A stretch of DNA of 64,000 nt from positions 310,001 to 374,000 of the forward strand of contig NZ_VCED01000002.1 in the NCBI RefSeq assembly GCF_006384255.1. The letters run 5' to 3'. The translations under genes were made by a program, and so were the position numbers. This DNA comes from Haemophilus seminalis. GTDB lineage: Bacteria > Pseudomonadota > Gammaproteobacteria > Enterobacterales > Pasteurellaceae. How positions within the stretch are numbered: position 1 is the first letter of the stretch; the number at the start of each line of letters is the position of its first letter. A model generated the notes under the pieces. The model saw only the letters and a list, made by a program, of their open reading frames with translations, made no database searches and had not been told where the DNA came from. Shown here one piece after another: positions 42,143 through 52,898 of the stretch.

Positions 42143-43132
42143 TCATTTATTAAAATATTGGATATCTGCTTTTTTACGCAATGCTTTAACCCAGTCTTTT
42201 GTTGCATCTTGCAACTGAGAATTTACTAAATGTTCATAGGCTTTTTGTGCGTAGGCCTCAGCAGTAAGATCGCCGTCTCGCATTCCTGTCACTTCTAAAA
42301 TATGCCAGCCAAACTCTGTTTTAAACGGTGCAGAAATTACTCCTTGTTTACTTTGTACAACAGTTTGTGCAAACTGTGGCGCATAAGTTTCAGGGAATGC
42401 ATAACCTAAACTGCCGCCATTTGCGCCGGATAAATAATCTTTTGAATATTTTAACGCTGCATCTGAGAAAGAAATTTTTCCAGCAAGAATATCTGAGCGA
42501 ATTTTGGTAAGTTCTGCTTTGGCTTGTGCATCATTTAGCATTGGATTTAGTTTAAGCAAAATATGACGAACTTCATATTCTTTTCCTGTTATTTTCTGTG
42601 CAGAACCTTTTTCTTTTGCTTCCTCTAACATTTTTTGTCCAAGGGCCCAAGCTTCACTACGTGCTTGTTCAACATCCACGCTTTCATGAATTGCTTTATT
42701 TCGAATTGCATCGCGGGTCATCGTTTGTAATTGGTTTTCCCAGGCTTTTTTGACATCTTTTGCGATACGTTGGCGAAATTCATTTAGTGAGGAACCTTCA
42801 TTACTTAGCGCAATAGCGAACTGCCCCAAGGTTAAATTGTTTGCTGCAGCAATATGATTAAGCTGTTGCTCTACAGCTGCATTTAATGCTTTAGGGTCAA
42901 TTGAAGGGGCTTTCACATCTTGCATTGCTTGATGAAGCAAAATGTCATCAATGATTTTATCTAAAGCAACTTGGCGATCTCCACTTTTTCCTATATTTGC
43001 TTGAACCTGGCTTTCAAGGACTGGAACACCATTCACCATTGCTACAACACGTTCTTCGGCTTTTACAACAGAAGCTAAAACAATGGTGCTAATAGTGGCT
43101 AAAAACAATGATTTAAATGTAGATTTTTTCAT
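42143..43132 (-). CDS. surA: SurA-like periplasmic peptidyl-prolyl isomerase
   Basis: Outer-membrane protein chaperone. 329 residues with signal peptide MKKSTFKSLFLATISTIVLASVVKA. An N-terminal SurA chaperone domain (AMVNGVPVLESQV) and one parvulin domain (about 190-290: YEVRHILLKLNP, GGSLGY, TEFGWHILEV). E. coli SurA has two parvulin domains, so this is the shorter Pasteurellaceae type. Start at ATG 43132; the longer frame begins at a TTG. Confidence 0.88.
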   Translation of the reverse strand: MKKSTFKSLFLATISTIVLASVVKAEERVVAMVNGVPVLESQVQANIGKSGDRQVALDKIIDDILLHQAMQDVKAPSIDPKALNAAVEQQLNHIAAANNLTLGQFAIALSNEGSSLNEFRQRIAKDVKKAWENQLQTMTRDAIRNKAIHESVDVEQARSEAWALGQKMLEEAKEKGSAQKITGKEYEVRHILLKLNPMLNDAQAKAELTKIRSDILAGKISFSDAALKYSKDYLSGANGGSLGYAFPETYAPQFAQTVVQSKQGVISAPFKTEFGWHILEVTGMRDGDLTAEAYAQKAYEHLVNSQLQDATKDWVKALRKKADIQYFNK

Positions 43133-43206
43133 TTCTGTTTTATCAAAAAGTATCAATAATGCTCTTTAGATTATCAGTTCTAAAGAAGGTTCACAAGTGA
43201 CAGTAA

Positions 43207-43746
43207 TTATTTCCCAATAATAGCAACTTCATAGCAACCATCATATTTTTCAGTGCGAACTTGTACTAATTCCTCGCGACTTGTTGGGACATTTTTTCCT
43301 ACATAGTCAGCCCTAATTGGTAGTTCTCGATGTCCACGATCGATAAAAATGACTAACTCAATTTTTGCCGCTCTACCAAAATCAGTGAGTGCATCCATTG
43401 CTGCTCGAATGGTTCGACCAGTAAAAAGTACATCATCGACAAGAATTACTGTTTTGTCTTGAATATTTAAATATTGTGAGGAGCCACTGTATACAGGCAT
43501 TTTATCCTCTTGATCTACTAAGGTTAGATCGTCTCGGTAAAAGGTAATATCCAGTTCCATAGATGGTAATTTATTACCACTTAATTTTTCTACTCTATGC
43601 TGTAATAATGCAGCAATTTCAGCCCCGCGGCGTTTGATTCCAACAATCACTACATTATCGAGAGATTGGTGTTTTTCAATGATTTCATGGGAAATGCGTG
43701 AAATTGTACGAGAAAAACGATCGTGATCGATAATAATTTTTTCCAT
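43207..43746 (-). CDS. pyrR: PyrR: pyrimidine regulator / uracil phosphoribosyltransferase
   Basis: 179 residues. PRPP-binding motif VILVDDVLFTGRTIRAAMDAL (about 98-118) is typical of PyrR. In Firmicutes PyrR attenuates pyr operons; in Haemophilus the RNA-binding role is not established, and uracil phosphoribosyltransferase activity is likely. Divergent from mazG. Confidence 0.92.
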   Translation of the reverse strand: MEKIIIDHDRFSRTISRISHEIIEKHQSLDNVVIVGIKRRGAEIAALLQHRVEKLSGNKLPSMELDITFYRDDLTLVDQEDKMPVYSGSSQYLNIQDKTVILVDDVLFTGRTIRAAMDALTDFGRAAKIELVIFIDRGHRELPIRADYVGKNVPTSREELVQVRTEKYDGCYEVAIIGK

Positions 43747-43887
43747 CTTGTCCAGCTTAATAAAAGATTTTCTAGGGGCTAGAGTATAAAGAAAAAGTAG
43801 TCAAAAAGCGATTGTATTTACACCCTTTTTCTTATTGTTCCGTTATACTACTAAACAGATAGATTTATTTGATTAGGAGGCGAGACA

Positions 43888-44679
43888 ATGCATTATTCTA
43901 TTCAGGATTTTATTCAACTTATTGCTCAATTGCGCAATCCAAATGGCGGATGCCCTTGGGATTTAAAACAAAATTATGAATCGATGATTCCTTGCTTAAC
44001 GGAAGAAACTTACGAAGTAATCGAAGCAATTGAGAAAAAAGACATTCCAAATTTACGCGAAGAATTAGGGGATTTATTGTTACAAGTCGTTTTCTTCAGC
44101 CAGCTTGCTACAGAAGATAAACACTTTACTTTTGACGATGTATTGCACGATGTTGCTGAAAAAATTGTGCGCCGTCATCCTCATGTGTTTGGTGATGCAA
44201 AAGCGGGGGATGAAACAGAAGCCCTTTCCCGTTGGAACGAAATGAAAGCCAAAGAAAAACAAGGTAAAAGTGCAGAAACCTCTATTTTAGATAATGTACC
44301 TCGTGCATTGCCTTCTCTTACGCGAGCGGCAAAATTACAAAAACGTTGTTCAAAAGTAGGGTTTGATTGGGAAGAAATTTCCCCCGTATTTGACAAAGTG
44401 CAGGAAGAATTAGAAGAAGTTCAAGCTGAAATTAACCGCACTTCGATTGACCAAAATAAAGTGGAAGAGGAAATGGGCGATTTATTGTTCGCAACGGTCA
44501 ATCTTGCTCGCCACTTAAAATGTGATCCTGAAGATGCATTGCGAAAAGCGAATTTAAAATTTGAACGTCGTTTTCGAGCAGTAGAACAAGCGGTTCAACA
44601 ACAAGGTAAGCAAGTTAATGATGTGCCACTTATTGAGTTAGATTTGTTGTGGGATGAAGTGAAAAAACAAGAAAACTAA
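43888..44679 (+). CDS. mazG: Nucleoside triphosphate pyrophosphohydrolase MazG
   Basis: Hydrolyses NTPs and dNTPs to monophosphates. 263 residues with two MazG domains: [21 protein letters not shown] with EELGDLLLQ (about 20-105), and a second with EEVQAEINR and [12 protein letters not shown] (about 165-225). Metal-binding EExxE and ExxD patterns are intact. GGAGG precedes the ATG. Stand-alone gene, not part of a mazEF module. Confidence 0.95.
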   Translation: MHYSIQDFIQLIAQLRNPNGGCPWDLKQNYESMIPCLTEETYEVIEAIEKKDIPNLREELGDLLLQVVFFSQLATEDKHFTFDDVLHDVAEKIVRRHPHVFGDAKAGDETEALSRWNEMKAKEKQGKSAETSILDNVPRALPSLTRAAKLQKRCSKVGFDWEEISPVFDKVQEELEEVQAEINRTSIDQNKVEEEMGDLLFATVNLARHLKCDPEDALRKANLKFERRFRAVEQAVQQQGKQVNDVPLIELDLLWDEVKKQEN

Positions 44680-44684
44680 TTGAG

Positions 44685-44721
44685 AAGTGCGGTAAAAATT
44701 TCTCTCATTTTTACTGCACTT
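44685..44721 (+). terminator. Terminator of mazG built from inverted uptake signals, next to the IS element
   Basis: AAGTGCGGTAAAAA (44685-44698) and TTTTTACTGCACTT (44708-44721) pair with one mismatch; the right copy has ACT for ACC. The IS element begins at the next base, so the T-tail was displaced. Confidence 0.75.
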
Positions 44722-45964
44722 TGATCTGCCCCCCAAAAAGTTGGACAGGTTAGTTAACTTAAATATTGAGCTCGGTATTGCACTGGGCTCAATCCTTTTA
44801 AACCAAGTTTAATTCGTTTTTGGTTGTAATACACTAAATATTCTTCAATGTCAGCCTGTAATTCAGCAATTGAATGATAAGTCCGAGAGTAAAAGCACTC
44901 TGATTTTAATATGGCAAAAAAGCTTTCAATCACCGCATTATCATAGCAATTTCCTCGGCGGCTCATACTTTGAACCGCTTTACCCTCCAACATTTTCTCC
45001 CATTCCGCCGTGCCATACAATACACCTTGGTCGCTATGAATAATCGGGCATTCTGTCGGGTTAAGCCGACTAAGCCCTTCTTCTAACATCTTTTTTACCA
45101 ATGAAAACTTCGGGCGTGTCGCAAAGTTATAGGCAATAATTTCTCGGTTAGCCAAGTCCATCAACGGTGAAAAATAAAGCGTTTCTTGACCAACATGAAA
45201 TTCCGTTACATCCATTACCCATTTTTGATTGAGTGCCGTTGCTGTAAAATCTCGATTCAGCAAATTCGGGTCAATATGCAATGTTTTTCCACGTTTTCCA
45301 TGTCTTTTCTTACGTAAAATGGAATGAATACCTAACTCGTTCATCAGTTTTAACAGCGTTTTATGATTCAAATTAAACCCCATTTGGCGTAAATTTAAAC
45401 GTCATGGGGCGATAACCATCTCGTTTTCTGTTCTTTTTATACAGCGATAAGATAGTCTCTTTTACCTCGTGATAATTTCGCTTAATCTCTTTATCGTAAA
45501 AGCTTAAGCGAGGCATTTTAGCCACATGAAGTCAATCATTTAACGCATGGTCTTGCTTCAATCTTTCAATGATTTTTCTTTTTTCTGTCGTTGTTTTTGA
45601 CGGTCTAGCGCAGATAAGCAATCTCCGCACGAGCCAAGGCGAGCTCTCGCTGCAGCTTTTTAAACGCTTTAGGTGAAAAGTCTGTAGTTTCTGGAATTTC
45701 AATGTCTTTCTTTTTCATCTTTGGCTTCACTATTTTCGGGGTTTGAAGGTTTGTATGAGGCGATTTTACGCCATCAAGCCCTCTTTCCCGAAATGCTTTT
45801 AGCCAATAAATGACGAGAGCATGAGAAATTTTATGAAGTTTAGTCACCTCACGGATACCATAATCCTGTTCGGTGACGAGTTTGATAATTTTCAAACGAA
45901 ATTGATACGAGTAGGACATAATCTGCACCTCAAATTAGGTGTCCAGGTTTTGGGGTGCAGATCA
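44722..45964 (-). mobile_element. Decayed IS3-family (IS150 group) insertion sequence
   Basis: 1243 bp with imperfect terminal inverted repeats: TGATCTGCCCCCCAAAAAG at 44722 and, from the other end, TGATCTGCACCCCAAAACC at 45964. The trinucleotide CTT lies on both sides (44719-44721 and 45965-45967), a candidate 3-bp target duplication. Inside are the remains of an orfA/orfB transposase. It is inserted between mazG and a VirK-family gene. Confidence 0.85.
44754..45919 (-). pseudogene. IS3-family transposase, disrupted
   Basis: orfA (45605-45919) encodes a helix-turn-helix protein (SYQFRLKIIKLVTEQDYG) of about 104 residues. The orfB part (44754-45383) has an intact integrase core with DDE residues in VMDVTEF, HSDQGVLY and NAVIESFFAILK. 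Between them the frame is broken: a TGA at 45532-45534 inside the orfB N-terminus (HALND then LHVAKMP) and a one-base insertion near 45390-45394. Without the shift the N-terminal part would continue into the core. Transposition in cis is therefore unlikely. Confidence 0.85.
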
Positions 45965-45973
45965 CTTTCTTCG

Positions 45974-46849
45974 TTAAAGTTGCTGAATATCCAATGCCAT
46001 TTGGTCTAACATTTCATAACGTTTACGATACATAGAACGTTTTTTACTTGCGATATCTTCTAACTGTTTGCGTTCAATATCTAAAGGTAATTGCCAATAA
46101 TTATTGCGATATTCCCCTTGATTCTCTTGCCAGAACTCATCGTAATTAAACAAAATCTTACTGCGCGCAGAAAGACGATATTTTCCTTGCGCTTTGTGCG
46201 GAATGCCCACTAACTCACATTGCCATTTTTCAGCAAGTATTTTGAACGCATTAACCAACATAAACATTGGACGCATACCATGCAATGCTTTCGTAGCCTG
46301 TTTCACAAGCTCTTGAGCATTGTCACTTGAGGGGCCTTGAATCGAGGCGATAAGCAATTTATTCGGGCTCAAAAAAGTGAAAGACGCATCATATACTCGC
46401 TTATTATGTTGATTACGAATATTAATAGAAAAATACCCTTCAAAGGGATCGATATGGTTGATACTCAAAGATAAACGCAAATCATCAGTTAATTGCGTTA
46501 ACACGATATTTTGTTGTTCCAATAATTGTTGGCAAAGCGAACGTCCCATTTTCTCTTCTGCCAAACGTAAATTCTCCGTAATCGCCGTTAAACGTTCTGA
46601 AGCAGAAAAGCGTTTATCGCAAAAAGTAGTCAGAACTGTATTGATACGATAATAATCTTGTGTAAATAGAGGCTGCCATTGAGTTTCTGTATTAAGAAAA
46701 TCCACTAATTGGCTACATTGCTTTTGATACAACCATTTATAGCCATAATAACGTAATTTTTCCCGCACTTGTTTGAGAAAAGGGCGATCCTTGGAGTAAG
46801 GATACATTTGAACGTAAGTGGGGAAAATAAAATTATTTTTCGTGGACAT
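45974..46849 (-). CDS. VirK/YbjX family protein (DUF535)
   Basis: 291 residues, soluble, with the DUF535 features LNTETQWQPLFTQDYYRIN, INHIDPFEGYFSINIR and SAFxxGxG-like QGPSSDNAQELVKQATKALHG. The family includes Shigella VirK and Salmonella YbjX, linked to virulence and membrane traits, biochemical role unknown. Divergent from lon. Confidence 0.8.
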   Translation of the reverse strand: MSTKNNFIFPTYVQMYPYSKDRPFLKQVREKLRYYGYKWLYQKQCSQLVDFLNTETQWQPLFTQDYYRINTVLTTFCDKRFSASERLTAITENLRLAEEKMGRSLCQQLLEQQNIVLTQLTDDLRLSLSINHIDPFEGYFSINIRNQHNKRVYDASFTFLSPNKLLIASIQGPSSDNAQELVKQATKALHGMRPMFMLVNAFKILAEKWQCELVGIPHKAQGKYRLSARSKILFNYDEFWQENQGEYRNNYWQLPLDIERKQLEDIASKKRSMYRKRYEMLDQMALDIQQL

Positions 46850-46956
46850 AACTCAATATTTTGTGAAATTTAATAAAATTATCAGCCATTTTAGCGATTA
46901 TCACTTCATTTGCCAAAATTCTTTTTTGTTTAAAACCCACTTTACAACTCAGATTT

Positions 46957-46965
46957 TGTTATAAT
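46957..46965 (+). promoter_or_regulatory. Candidate extended -10 promoter of lon
   Basis: TGTTATAAT gives a perfect TATAAT with TG one base upstream, 74 nt before the lon start. No good -35 box at 17 bp. No sigma-32 type sequence could be recognised with confidence. Confidence 0.45.
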
Positions 46966-47038
46966 CTTTTCCTTGAATTCCTTTTTCCCTACCCCAATAT
47001 TTACCTAAATTATCGGAAAGAATTAAGAGAGATAAATT

Positions 47039-49453
47039 ATGGCGAAGAATACCCAACGTACGATGCCCGTATTACCATTACGCGATGTCGTCGTTTTCCC
47101 TTATATGGTGATGCCACTTTTTGTAGGGCGTGCAAAATCAATTAATGCCCTTGAAGAAGCGATGAACGATGATAAACAGCTTCTTTTGGTATCTCAAAGA
47201 GAAGCCGATTTGGAAGAACCTACCCCTGAAGATTTATTTGATGTGGGTACCGTTGCTAACATTATTCAATTACTAAAATTACCTGATGGTACAGTAAAAG
47301 TGCTAGTTGAAGGTCAGCAACGTGCAAAAATTTTGAGTATTGAAGATGGTGAGAAATGCTTTTCTGCTCAAATAACGCCTATCGAAACGACTTATGCTGA
47401 TGAGAAAGAATTACATGTCGTGAGAAGTACGGTGTTGTCTGAGTTTGAAAATTATCTTACTCTGAATAAAAAGGTACCTGCTGATATATTAAATGCTATT
47501 CAACGTATTGATAATGTAGATCGTTTTGCTGATACGATGGCGGCACATTTGCCAGTTGCAGTGCACCATAAACAGAATGCATTGGAAATTGTTGATGTGC
47601 AAGCACGCTTAGAGTTTTTGCTCGGTATAATGGAGTCGGAAGCTGATATTCTTCAAGTAGAAAAACGTATTCGTGGCCGAGTAAAAAAACAAATGGAGAA
47701 AAGCCAGCGCAACTATTATCTTAGCGAACAAATTAAAGCTATTCGTAAAGAAATGGATGATGGTGAAAGTGAGGATACGATTGATGAAGTTGAACAACTT
47801 CGTCAAAAAGTAGAAGCGGCTGGTATGCCAGCAGATGTGCGCAATAAAGTGGAAAATGAGCTACAAAAACTCAAAATGATGTCAGCCATGTCTTCTGAAG
47901 CGACCGTTGTTCGTAGCTACATTGAATGGATGCTCCAAGTGCCTTGGCATCAACGTTCTAAAGTGAAAAAAGACATTTCAAAAGCACAACAAGTATTAGA
48001 TGCCGATCACTATGGTTTAGAACGAGTGAAAGAACGTATTCTTGAATATCTTGCAGTACAAGCACGTTTAAACAAAGTGAAAGGCCCCATTCTTTGCTTA
48101 GTTGGCCCTCCAGGCGTAGGTAAAACTTCTCTTGGTCAATCTATTGCCAATGCCACTGGTCGTAAATATGTCCGTATGGCATTAGGCGGTGTTCGCGATG
48201 AGGCAGAAATCCGTGGCCACCGTAAAACCTATATTGGTGCATTGCCAGGTAAATTAATTCAAAAAATGGCAAAAGTGGGGGTGAAAAATCCATTATTCTT
48301 GCTTGATGAAATCGACAAAATGGCCTCCGATATGCGAGGCGATCCAGCATCAGCATTGCTTGAAGTACTTGACCCTGAGCAAAACACCACGTTTAACGAT
48401 CACTATTTAGAAGTGGATTATGATCTTTCTGATGTGATGTTTGTGGCAACCTCAAACTCCATGAATATTCCTGGTCCATTGTTAGATCGTATGGAAGTTA
48501 TTCGTCTTTCTGGTTACACAGAAGATGAAAAACTTAATATCGCGATGCGCCATTTATTAGCAAAACAAATTGAACGTAATGGTTTGAAGAAAGGCGAACT
48601 TACCGTCGAAGAAAGTGCAATTTTAGATATTATCCGCTATTACACACGTGAAGCGGGCGTTCGTGGATTAGAACGTGAAATCTCAAAAATCTGCCGTAAA
48701 GCAGTGAAAAATTTATTAGTAAATCCAAAACTTAAATCTATCACGGTAAATTCAGATAATCTGCACGATTATCTTGGTGTCAAACGCTTTGAATTTGGCA
48801 AAGCCGACACACAAAACCGAATTGGTGAAGTGACAGGTCTAGCCTGGACAGAAGTGGGCGGTGATTTACTCACTATTGAAACCGCCTCCGTTGTCGGTAA
48901 AGGAAAACTCACATACACTGGTTCATTAGGTGATGTGATGAAAGAATCCATCCAAGCAGCCATGACGGTTGTGCGCGCACGTGCCGAAAAATTGGGTATC
49001 AATTCTGAATTCCATGAGAAACGCGACATTCACATTCACGTGCCAGATGGTGCAACACCAAAAGATGGTCCGAGTGCAGGTATTGCAATGTGTACTGCAT
49101 TAGTTTCTTGTTTAACAGGTAATCCTGTACGTGCGGATGTAGCCATGACAGGTGAAATCAGTTTACGCGGTAAAGTATTACCAATCGGGGGATTAAAAGA
49201 AAAACTTCTTGCGGCACATCGTGGCGGAATTAAAACCGTATTAATTCCAAAAGAGAACGTTAAAGATCTCGAAGAAATTCCAGAAAACGTGAAACAAAAT
49301 CTTACGATTCATGCGGTAGAAACCATTGATGAAGTACTTGGTCTTGCATTGGAAAATCCGCCTGAAGGCATTGAGTTTGTCAGAGTTGAAGCTAAAGCGA
49401 CAAAATCACCCCGCCGTAAAGCGATCAGTAAGACAACAAGAGCGGTCAATTAA
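47039..49453 (+). CDS. lon: ATP-dependent protease La (Lon)
   Basis: Degrades misfolded and regulatory proteins. 804 residues. N-terminal LON substrate domain (about 10-205), coiled region, AAA+ module with Walker A GPPGVGKT at 356-363 and Walker [10 protein letters not shown], and the protease domain with catalytic S679 in KDGPSAG and a Lys in the [15 protein letters not shown] region. The basic C-terminal tail is longer than in E. coli (784 aa). Confidence 0.97.
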   Translation: MAKNTQRTMPVLPLRDVVVFPYMVMPLFVGRAKSINALEEAMNDDKQLLLVSQREADLEEPTPEDLFDVGTVANIIQLLKLPDGTVKVLVEGQQRAKILSIEDGEKCFSAQITPIETTYADEKELHVVRSTVLSEFENYLTLNKKVPADILNAIQRIDNVDRFADTMAAHLPVAVHHKQNALEIVDVQARLEFLLGIMESEADILQVEKRIRGRVKKQMEKSQRNYYLSEQIKAIRKEMDDGESEDTIDEVEQLRQKVEAAGMPADVRNKVENELQKLKMMSAMSSEATVVRSYIEWMLQVPWHQRSKVKKDISKAQQVLDADHYGLERVKERILEYLAVQARLNKVKGPILCLVGPPGVGKTSLGQSIANATGRKYVRMALGGVRDEAEIRGHRKTYIGALPGKLIQKMAKVGVKNPLFLLDEIDKMASDMRGDPASALLEVLDPEQNTTFNDHYLEVDYDLSDVMFVATSNSMNIPGPLLDRMEVIRLSGYTEDEKLNIAMRHLLAKQIERNGLKKGELTVEESAILDIIRYYTREAGVRGLEREISKICRKAVKNLLVNPKLKSITVNSDNLHDYLGVKRFEFGKADTQNRIGEVTGLAWTEVGGDLLTIETASVVGKGKLTYTGSLGDVMKESIQAAMTVVRARAEKLGINSEFHEKRDIHIHVPDGATPKDGPSAGIAMCTALVSCLTGNPVRADVAMTGEISLRGKVLPIGGLKEKLLAAHRGGIKTVLIPKENVKDLEEIPENVKQNLTIHAVETIDEVLGLALENPPEGIEFVRVEAKATKSPRRKAISKTTRAVN

Positions 49454-49464
49454 TTGAATGTTTT

Positions 49465-49490
49465 AGGGCTTGTGAAAACAGGCCCTTTTT
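49465..49490 (+). terminator. Terminator after lon
   Basis: AGGGCTTGT (49465-49473), GAAA loop, ACAGGCCCT (49478-49486), one T-G pair, then TTTT. Confidence 0.85.
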
Positions 49491-49586
49491 ATCAACATTC
49501 ACAATGTCAGCTAAGATTTCATATTTACACAACGTTAATTTGTACTTTTTCAACTGTTCTCACATTTAAAACTTGTTAATAACAGC

Positions 49587-50738
49587 ATGCTCAAACTTCC
49601 TCCACTTTCCCTTTATGTACACATTCCATGGTGCGTTCAAAAATGCCCTTATTGCGATTTTAATTCGCACGCACAAAAAGGCGATATACCAGAACAAGAC
49701 TATATTCATCACCTTCTGAAAGATCTGCAGGCCGATTTACAGCGCTTTAAAGATTCTATTCAACAGCGAAAACTCCATTCAATTTTTATAGGTGGCGGTA
49801 CGCCAAGTTTATTCTCTGCAGAAAGCATTGCGTATCTCTTAAAAGAAATAAAAACGCAGATTGATTTTGAAGATAATATTGAAATCACATTAGAAGCTAA
49901 TCCTAGCACGGTAGAAGCTGAACGTTTTAAAGGTTATGTATCCACAGGGGTTACGCGAATTTCTATGGGGATACAAAGTTTTAATGATGACAAATTACAG
50001 CGTCTTGGGCGAATTCATAATGCAGCAGAGGCAAAAAGTGCGGTCAATTTAGCGAAAGTTTCTGGGCTAAAAAGTTTCAATTTGGATTTAATGCACGGTT
50101 TGCCAAACCAAACGTTGGAAGAGGCTTTAGATGATCTTCGCCAAGCTATTGAGTTATCTCCTCCTCACCTTTCTTGGTATCAACTGACTATTGAGCCAAA
50201 TACGATGTTTGCTTACCGCCCACCTAAATTACCGGATGATGATGAACTTTGGGATATTTTTGAGCAAGGCCACCAACTTTTAACCACAGCAGGATATCAG
50301 CAATATGAAATCTCAGCTTACGCAAAAACAGGTTTTCAATGTAAACATAATTTGAATTATTGGCGGTTTGGGGATTATTTAGCCATTGGCTGTGGTGCAC
50401 ATGGAAAACTGACCTTCCCTAATGGCAAGATTACCCGATTTTCTAAAACCAAGCACCCGAAAGGTTATTTGCGTGGCGAATATCTTTACGAAGAAAAAAA
50501 CGTGCCAGAAATAGACCGCCCTTTTGAGTTTTTTATGAATCGCTTTCGTTTGTTAGAAGCGGTACCCAAACAAGAATTTGAAGATTACACAGGTTTATCG
50601 CAAAGTGCGGTGAAAAATCAAATTGATTTTGCCATTCAACAAAACTATATTGTGGAAAACTCTGATTATTGGCAAATCACTGAGCATGGCAAATTATTTC
50701 TTAATGAACTCTTAGAATTATTTTTAATAGAAGAGTAG
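49587..50738 (+). CDS. hemW: HemW, radical SAM heme chaperone
   Basis: 383 residues. Formerly annotated as oxygen-independent coproporphyrinogen III oxidase (hemN-like). The radical SAM cysteines are C16, C20 and C23 in WCVQKCPYC. Lacks the extra N-terminal residues of true HemN, and family members deliver heme to respiratory enzymes. Haemophilus cannot make protoporphyrin, which fits a heme-handling rather than synthetic role. Confidence 0.92.
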   Translation: MLKLPPLSLYVHIPWCVQKCPYCDFNSHAQKGDIPEQDYIHHLLKDLQADLQRFKDSIQQRKLHSIFIGGGTPSLFSAESIAYLLKEIKTQIDFEDNIEITLEANPSTVEAERFKGYVSTGVTRISMGIQSFNDDKLQRLGRIHNAAEAKSAVNLAKVSGLKSFNLDLMHGLPNQTLEEALDDLRQAIELSPPHLSWYQLTIEPNTMFAYRPPKLPDDDELWDIFEQGHQLLTTAGYQQYEISAYAKTGFQCKHNLNYWRFGDYLAIGCGAHGKLTFPNGKITRFSKTKHPKGYLRGEYLYEEKNVPEIDRPFEFFMNRFRLLEAVPKQEFEDYTGLSQSAVKNQIDFAIQQNYIVENSDYWQITEHGKLFLNELLELFLIEE

Positions 50739-50856
50739 CCAAAACATGAAATGGCACTGCTTGCGAAAAACATCTGCTCGGAAAATTACACTTGTTTATT
50801 AAATACTCTCGTAATAAAGTAAAGCAATCGTTCACTTATTAAAATAAGGAAAAGAA

Positions 50857-51516
50857 ATGAATCAATTAGAAATGAAAAAACTCGCCGCACAAGCCGCATT
50901 AGAATATGTAAAAGCTGATACAATTGTTGGTGTGGGAAGCGGCTCCACGGTGAACTGCTTTATTGAGGCTTTAGGTACAATCAAAGATAAAATTCAAGGC
51001 GCAGTAGCGGCTTCAAAAGCATCAGAAGAATTATTACGTAAACAAGGTATCGAAGTATTTAATGCAAATGATGTCTCTAGCTTAGATATTTATGTGGATG
51101 GTGCGGATGAAATCAATCCACAAAAAATGATGATTAAAGGCGGCGGTGCAGCGCTCACTCGTGAAAAAATCGTCGCTGCCTTAGCGAAAAAATTTATTTG
51201 TATTGTGGATTCTAGTAAACAAGTGGATGTGTTAGGTTCGACCTTCCCATTACCAGTTGAAGTTATTCCAATGGCTCGTTCACAAGTAGGCAGAAAATTA
51301 GCCGCACTTGGAGGCGCCCCTGAATATCGTGAAGGTGTGGTGACTGACAACGGCAATGTGATTTTAGATGTGCACAACTTCACTATTTTAAATCCAGTCG
51401 AAATGGAAAAAGAATTAAACAACGTTGCGGGTGTCGTCACTAATGGGATATTCGCGTTACGTGGCGCAGACGTTGTGATCGTCGGTACGCCTGAAGGCGC
51501 CAAAATTATTGACTAA
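50857..51516 (+). CDS. rpiA: Ribose-5-phosphate isomerase A
   Basis: Interconverts ribose 5-phosphate and ribulose 5-phosphate. 219 residues as in E. coli. Motifs VGVGSGSTV (about 25-33), DGADEINP (81-88) and [11 protein letters not shown] (94-104). AAGGA ribosome site. serA follows after 29 nt, as in E. coli where rpiA and serA are neighbours. Confidence 0.97.
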   Translation: MNQLEMKKLAAQAALEYVKADTIVGVGSGSTVNCFIEALGTIKDKIQGAVAASKASEELLRKQGIEVFNANDVSSLDIYVDGADEINPQKMMIKGGGAALTREKIVAALAKKFICIVDSSKQVDVLGSTFPLPVEVIPMARSQVGRKLAALGGAPEYREGVVTDNGNVILDVHNFTILNPVEMEKELNNVAGVVTNGIFALRGADVVIVGTPEGAKIID

Positions 51517-51545
51517 TTCATAATAAAAATCATAAGGAAGCAAAC

Positions 51546-52778
51546 ATGACAAACAAAGTCTCTCTAGACAAATCAAAAATCAAATTTGTATTATTTGAAG
51601 GTGTGCATCAAAGCGCACTTGATACGCTCCATGCGGCAGGCTATACCAATATTGATTACTATAAAAAAGCACTAGATGGTAATGAATTAAAAGAAGCCAT
51701 TAAAGATGCACACTTTATCGGCTTACGTTCTCGCACCCATTTAACGGCAGAAATGATTGAAGCTGCACCCAAATTAATCGCAGTGGGATGTTTCTGTATT
51801 GGCACCAACCAAGTGGATTTAAATGCGGCAAAAGCACGTGGAATCCCTGTATTTAATGCTCCATTCTCAAACACTCGTTCCGTCGCAGAACTTGTATTAG
51901 GTGAGATTTTATTACTCATGCGCAATGTGCCCCGGGCTAATGCCGAGGTGCATCGTGGTGTCTGGAATAAATCAGCGACTGGATCTCATGAAGTGCGGGG
52001 TAAAAAACTTGGAATTATTGGTTACGGCCACATTGGTTCACAATTAAGTATTATTGCGGAATCATTAGGCATGGATGTGTATTTCTACGATATCGAAAAT
52101 AAACTTCCGCTTGGCAATGCCAAACAGGTTCGTAGCCTTGAAGAATTACTCAGTTCTTGCGATGTGATTTCATTACATGTTCCAGAGTTGCCATCTACCA
52201 AAAACTTAATGAATGCTGAGCGTATCTCACAATTAAAACAAGGTGCAATTTTGATCAATGCCGCGCGTGGTACAGTGGTAGATATTGATGCGCTCGCTCA
52301 AGCCTTAAAAGACGGGAAAATTCACGGTGCCGCAATTGATGTATTCCCAATTGAACCTGCGTCAATTAACGAGGAATTTGTCTCACCGTTACGCGAATTT
52401 GATAATGTTATTTTGACACCACATATCGGCGGTTCAACAGCAGAAGCACAAGAAAATATCGGTTTTGAAGTGGCAGGCAAATTTGTCAAATATTCAGACA
52501 ATGGTTCTACGCTTTCTTCCGTCAACTTCCCTGAAGTATCTTTACCAGAGCACGAGGGAACAAAACGCTTATTGCATATTCACGAAAATCGTCCTGGTAT
52601 ATTGAACAAATTGAACCAAATTTTCGTCGAAGCTAACCTCAATATTGCCGCGCAATATTTACAAACTGACCCGAAAATTGGTTATGTTGTCGTGGATGTA
52701 GAAACGAATGATGCATCGCCATTACTGACAAAATTGAAGGAAATCTATGGCACAATTCGTGCGAGAGTACTTTATTAG
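51546..52778 (+). CDS. serA: D-3-phosphoglycerate dehydrogenase
   Basis: First step of serine synthesis. 410 residues, the E. coli length. The NAD-binding fold has GYGHIGSQLS (near 160), catalytic Arg/Glu/His in NAARG, and HIGGSTAEAQ. The C-terminal ACT domain (about 338-410) gives serine feedback inhibition. AAGGAAG before the ATG. Confidence 0.97.
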   Translation: MTNKVSLDKSKIKFVLFEGVHQSALDTLHAAGYTNIDYYKKALDGNELKEAIKDAHFIGLRSRTHLTAEMIEAAPKLIAVGCFCIGTNQVDLNAAKARGIPVFNAPFSNTRSVAELVLGEILLLMRNVPRANAEVHRGVWNKSATGSHEVRGKKLGIIGYGHIGSQLSIIAESLGMDVYFYDIENKLPLGNAKQVRSLEELLSSCDVISLHVPELPSTKNLMNAERISQLKQGAILINAARGTVVDIDALAQALKDGKIHGAAIDVFPIEPASINEEFVSPLREFDNVILTPHIGGSTAEAQENIGFEVAGKFVKYSDNGSTLSSVNFPEVSLPEHEGTKRLLHIHENRPGILNKLNQIFVEANLNIAAQYLQTDPKIGYVVVDVETNDASPLLTKLKEIYGTIRARVLY

Positions 52779-52783
52779 TTAGA

Positions 52784-52820
52784 AAATAACCCAACTTATA
52801 TGAGACAAGTTGGGTTATTT
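52784..52820. terminator. Terminator between serA and the convergent peroxidase gene
   Basis: AAATAACCCAACTT (52784-52797) and AAGTTGGGTTATTT (52807-52820), a perfect 14-bp stem; T-rich on the plus side and A-rich on the other, so it can work both ways. Confidence 0.93.
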
Positions 52821-52898
52821 ATTTTACTCGCTAGATTAAGTAAAGGAGAGCCTAGATTTTAGGATGGATTCAATTTAATTAAAAATTGTCTAGTCTTC

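Noticed and set aside
42758-42779. CRP-S-like sequence TTTTGCGATACGTTGGCGAAAT
   Set aside because: It lies inside the surA coding region and its right half does not match; no gene start near.
43888-44679. mazG as part of a toxin-antitoxin locus
   Set aside because: No mazE or mazF next to it; the protein is the NTP pyrophosphohydrolase, with normal double-domain length.
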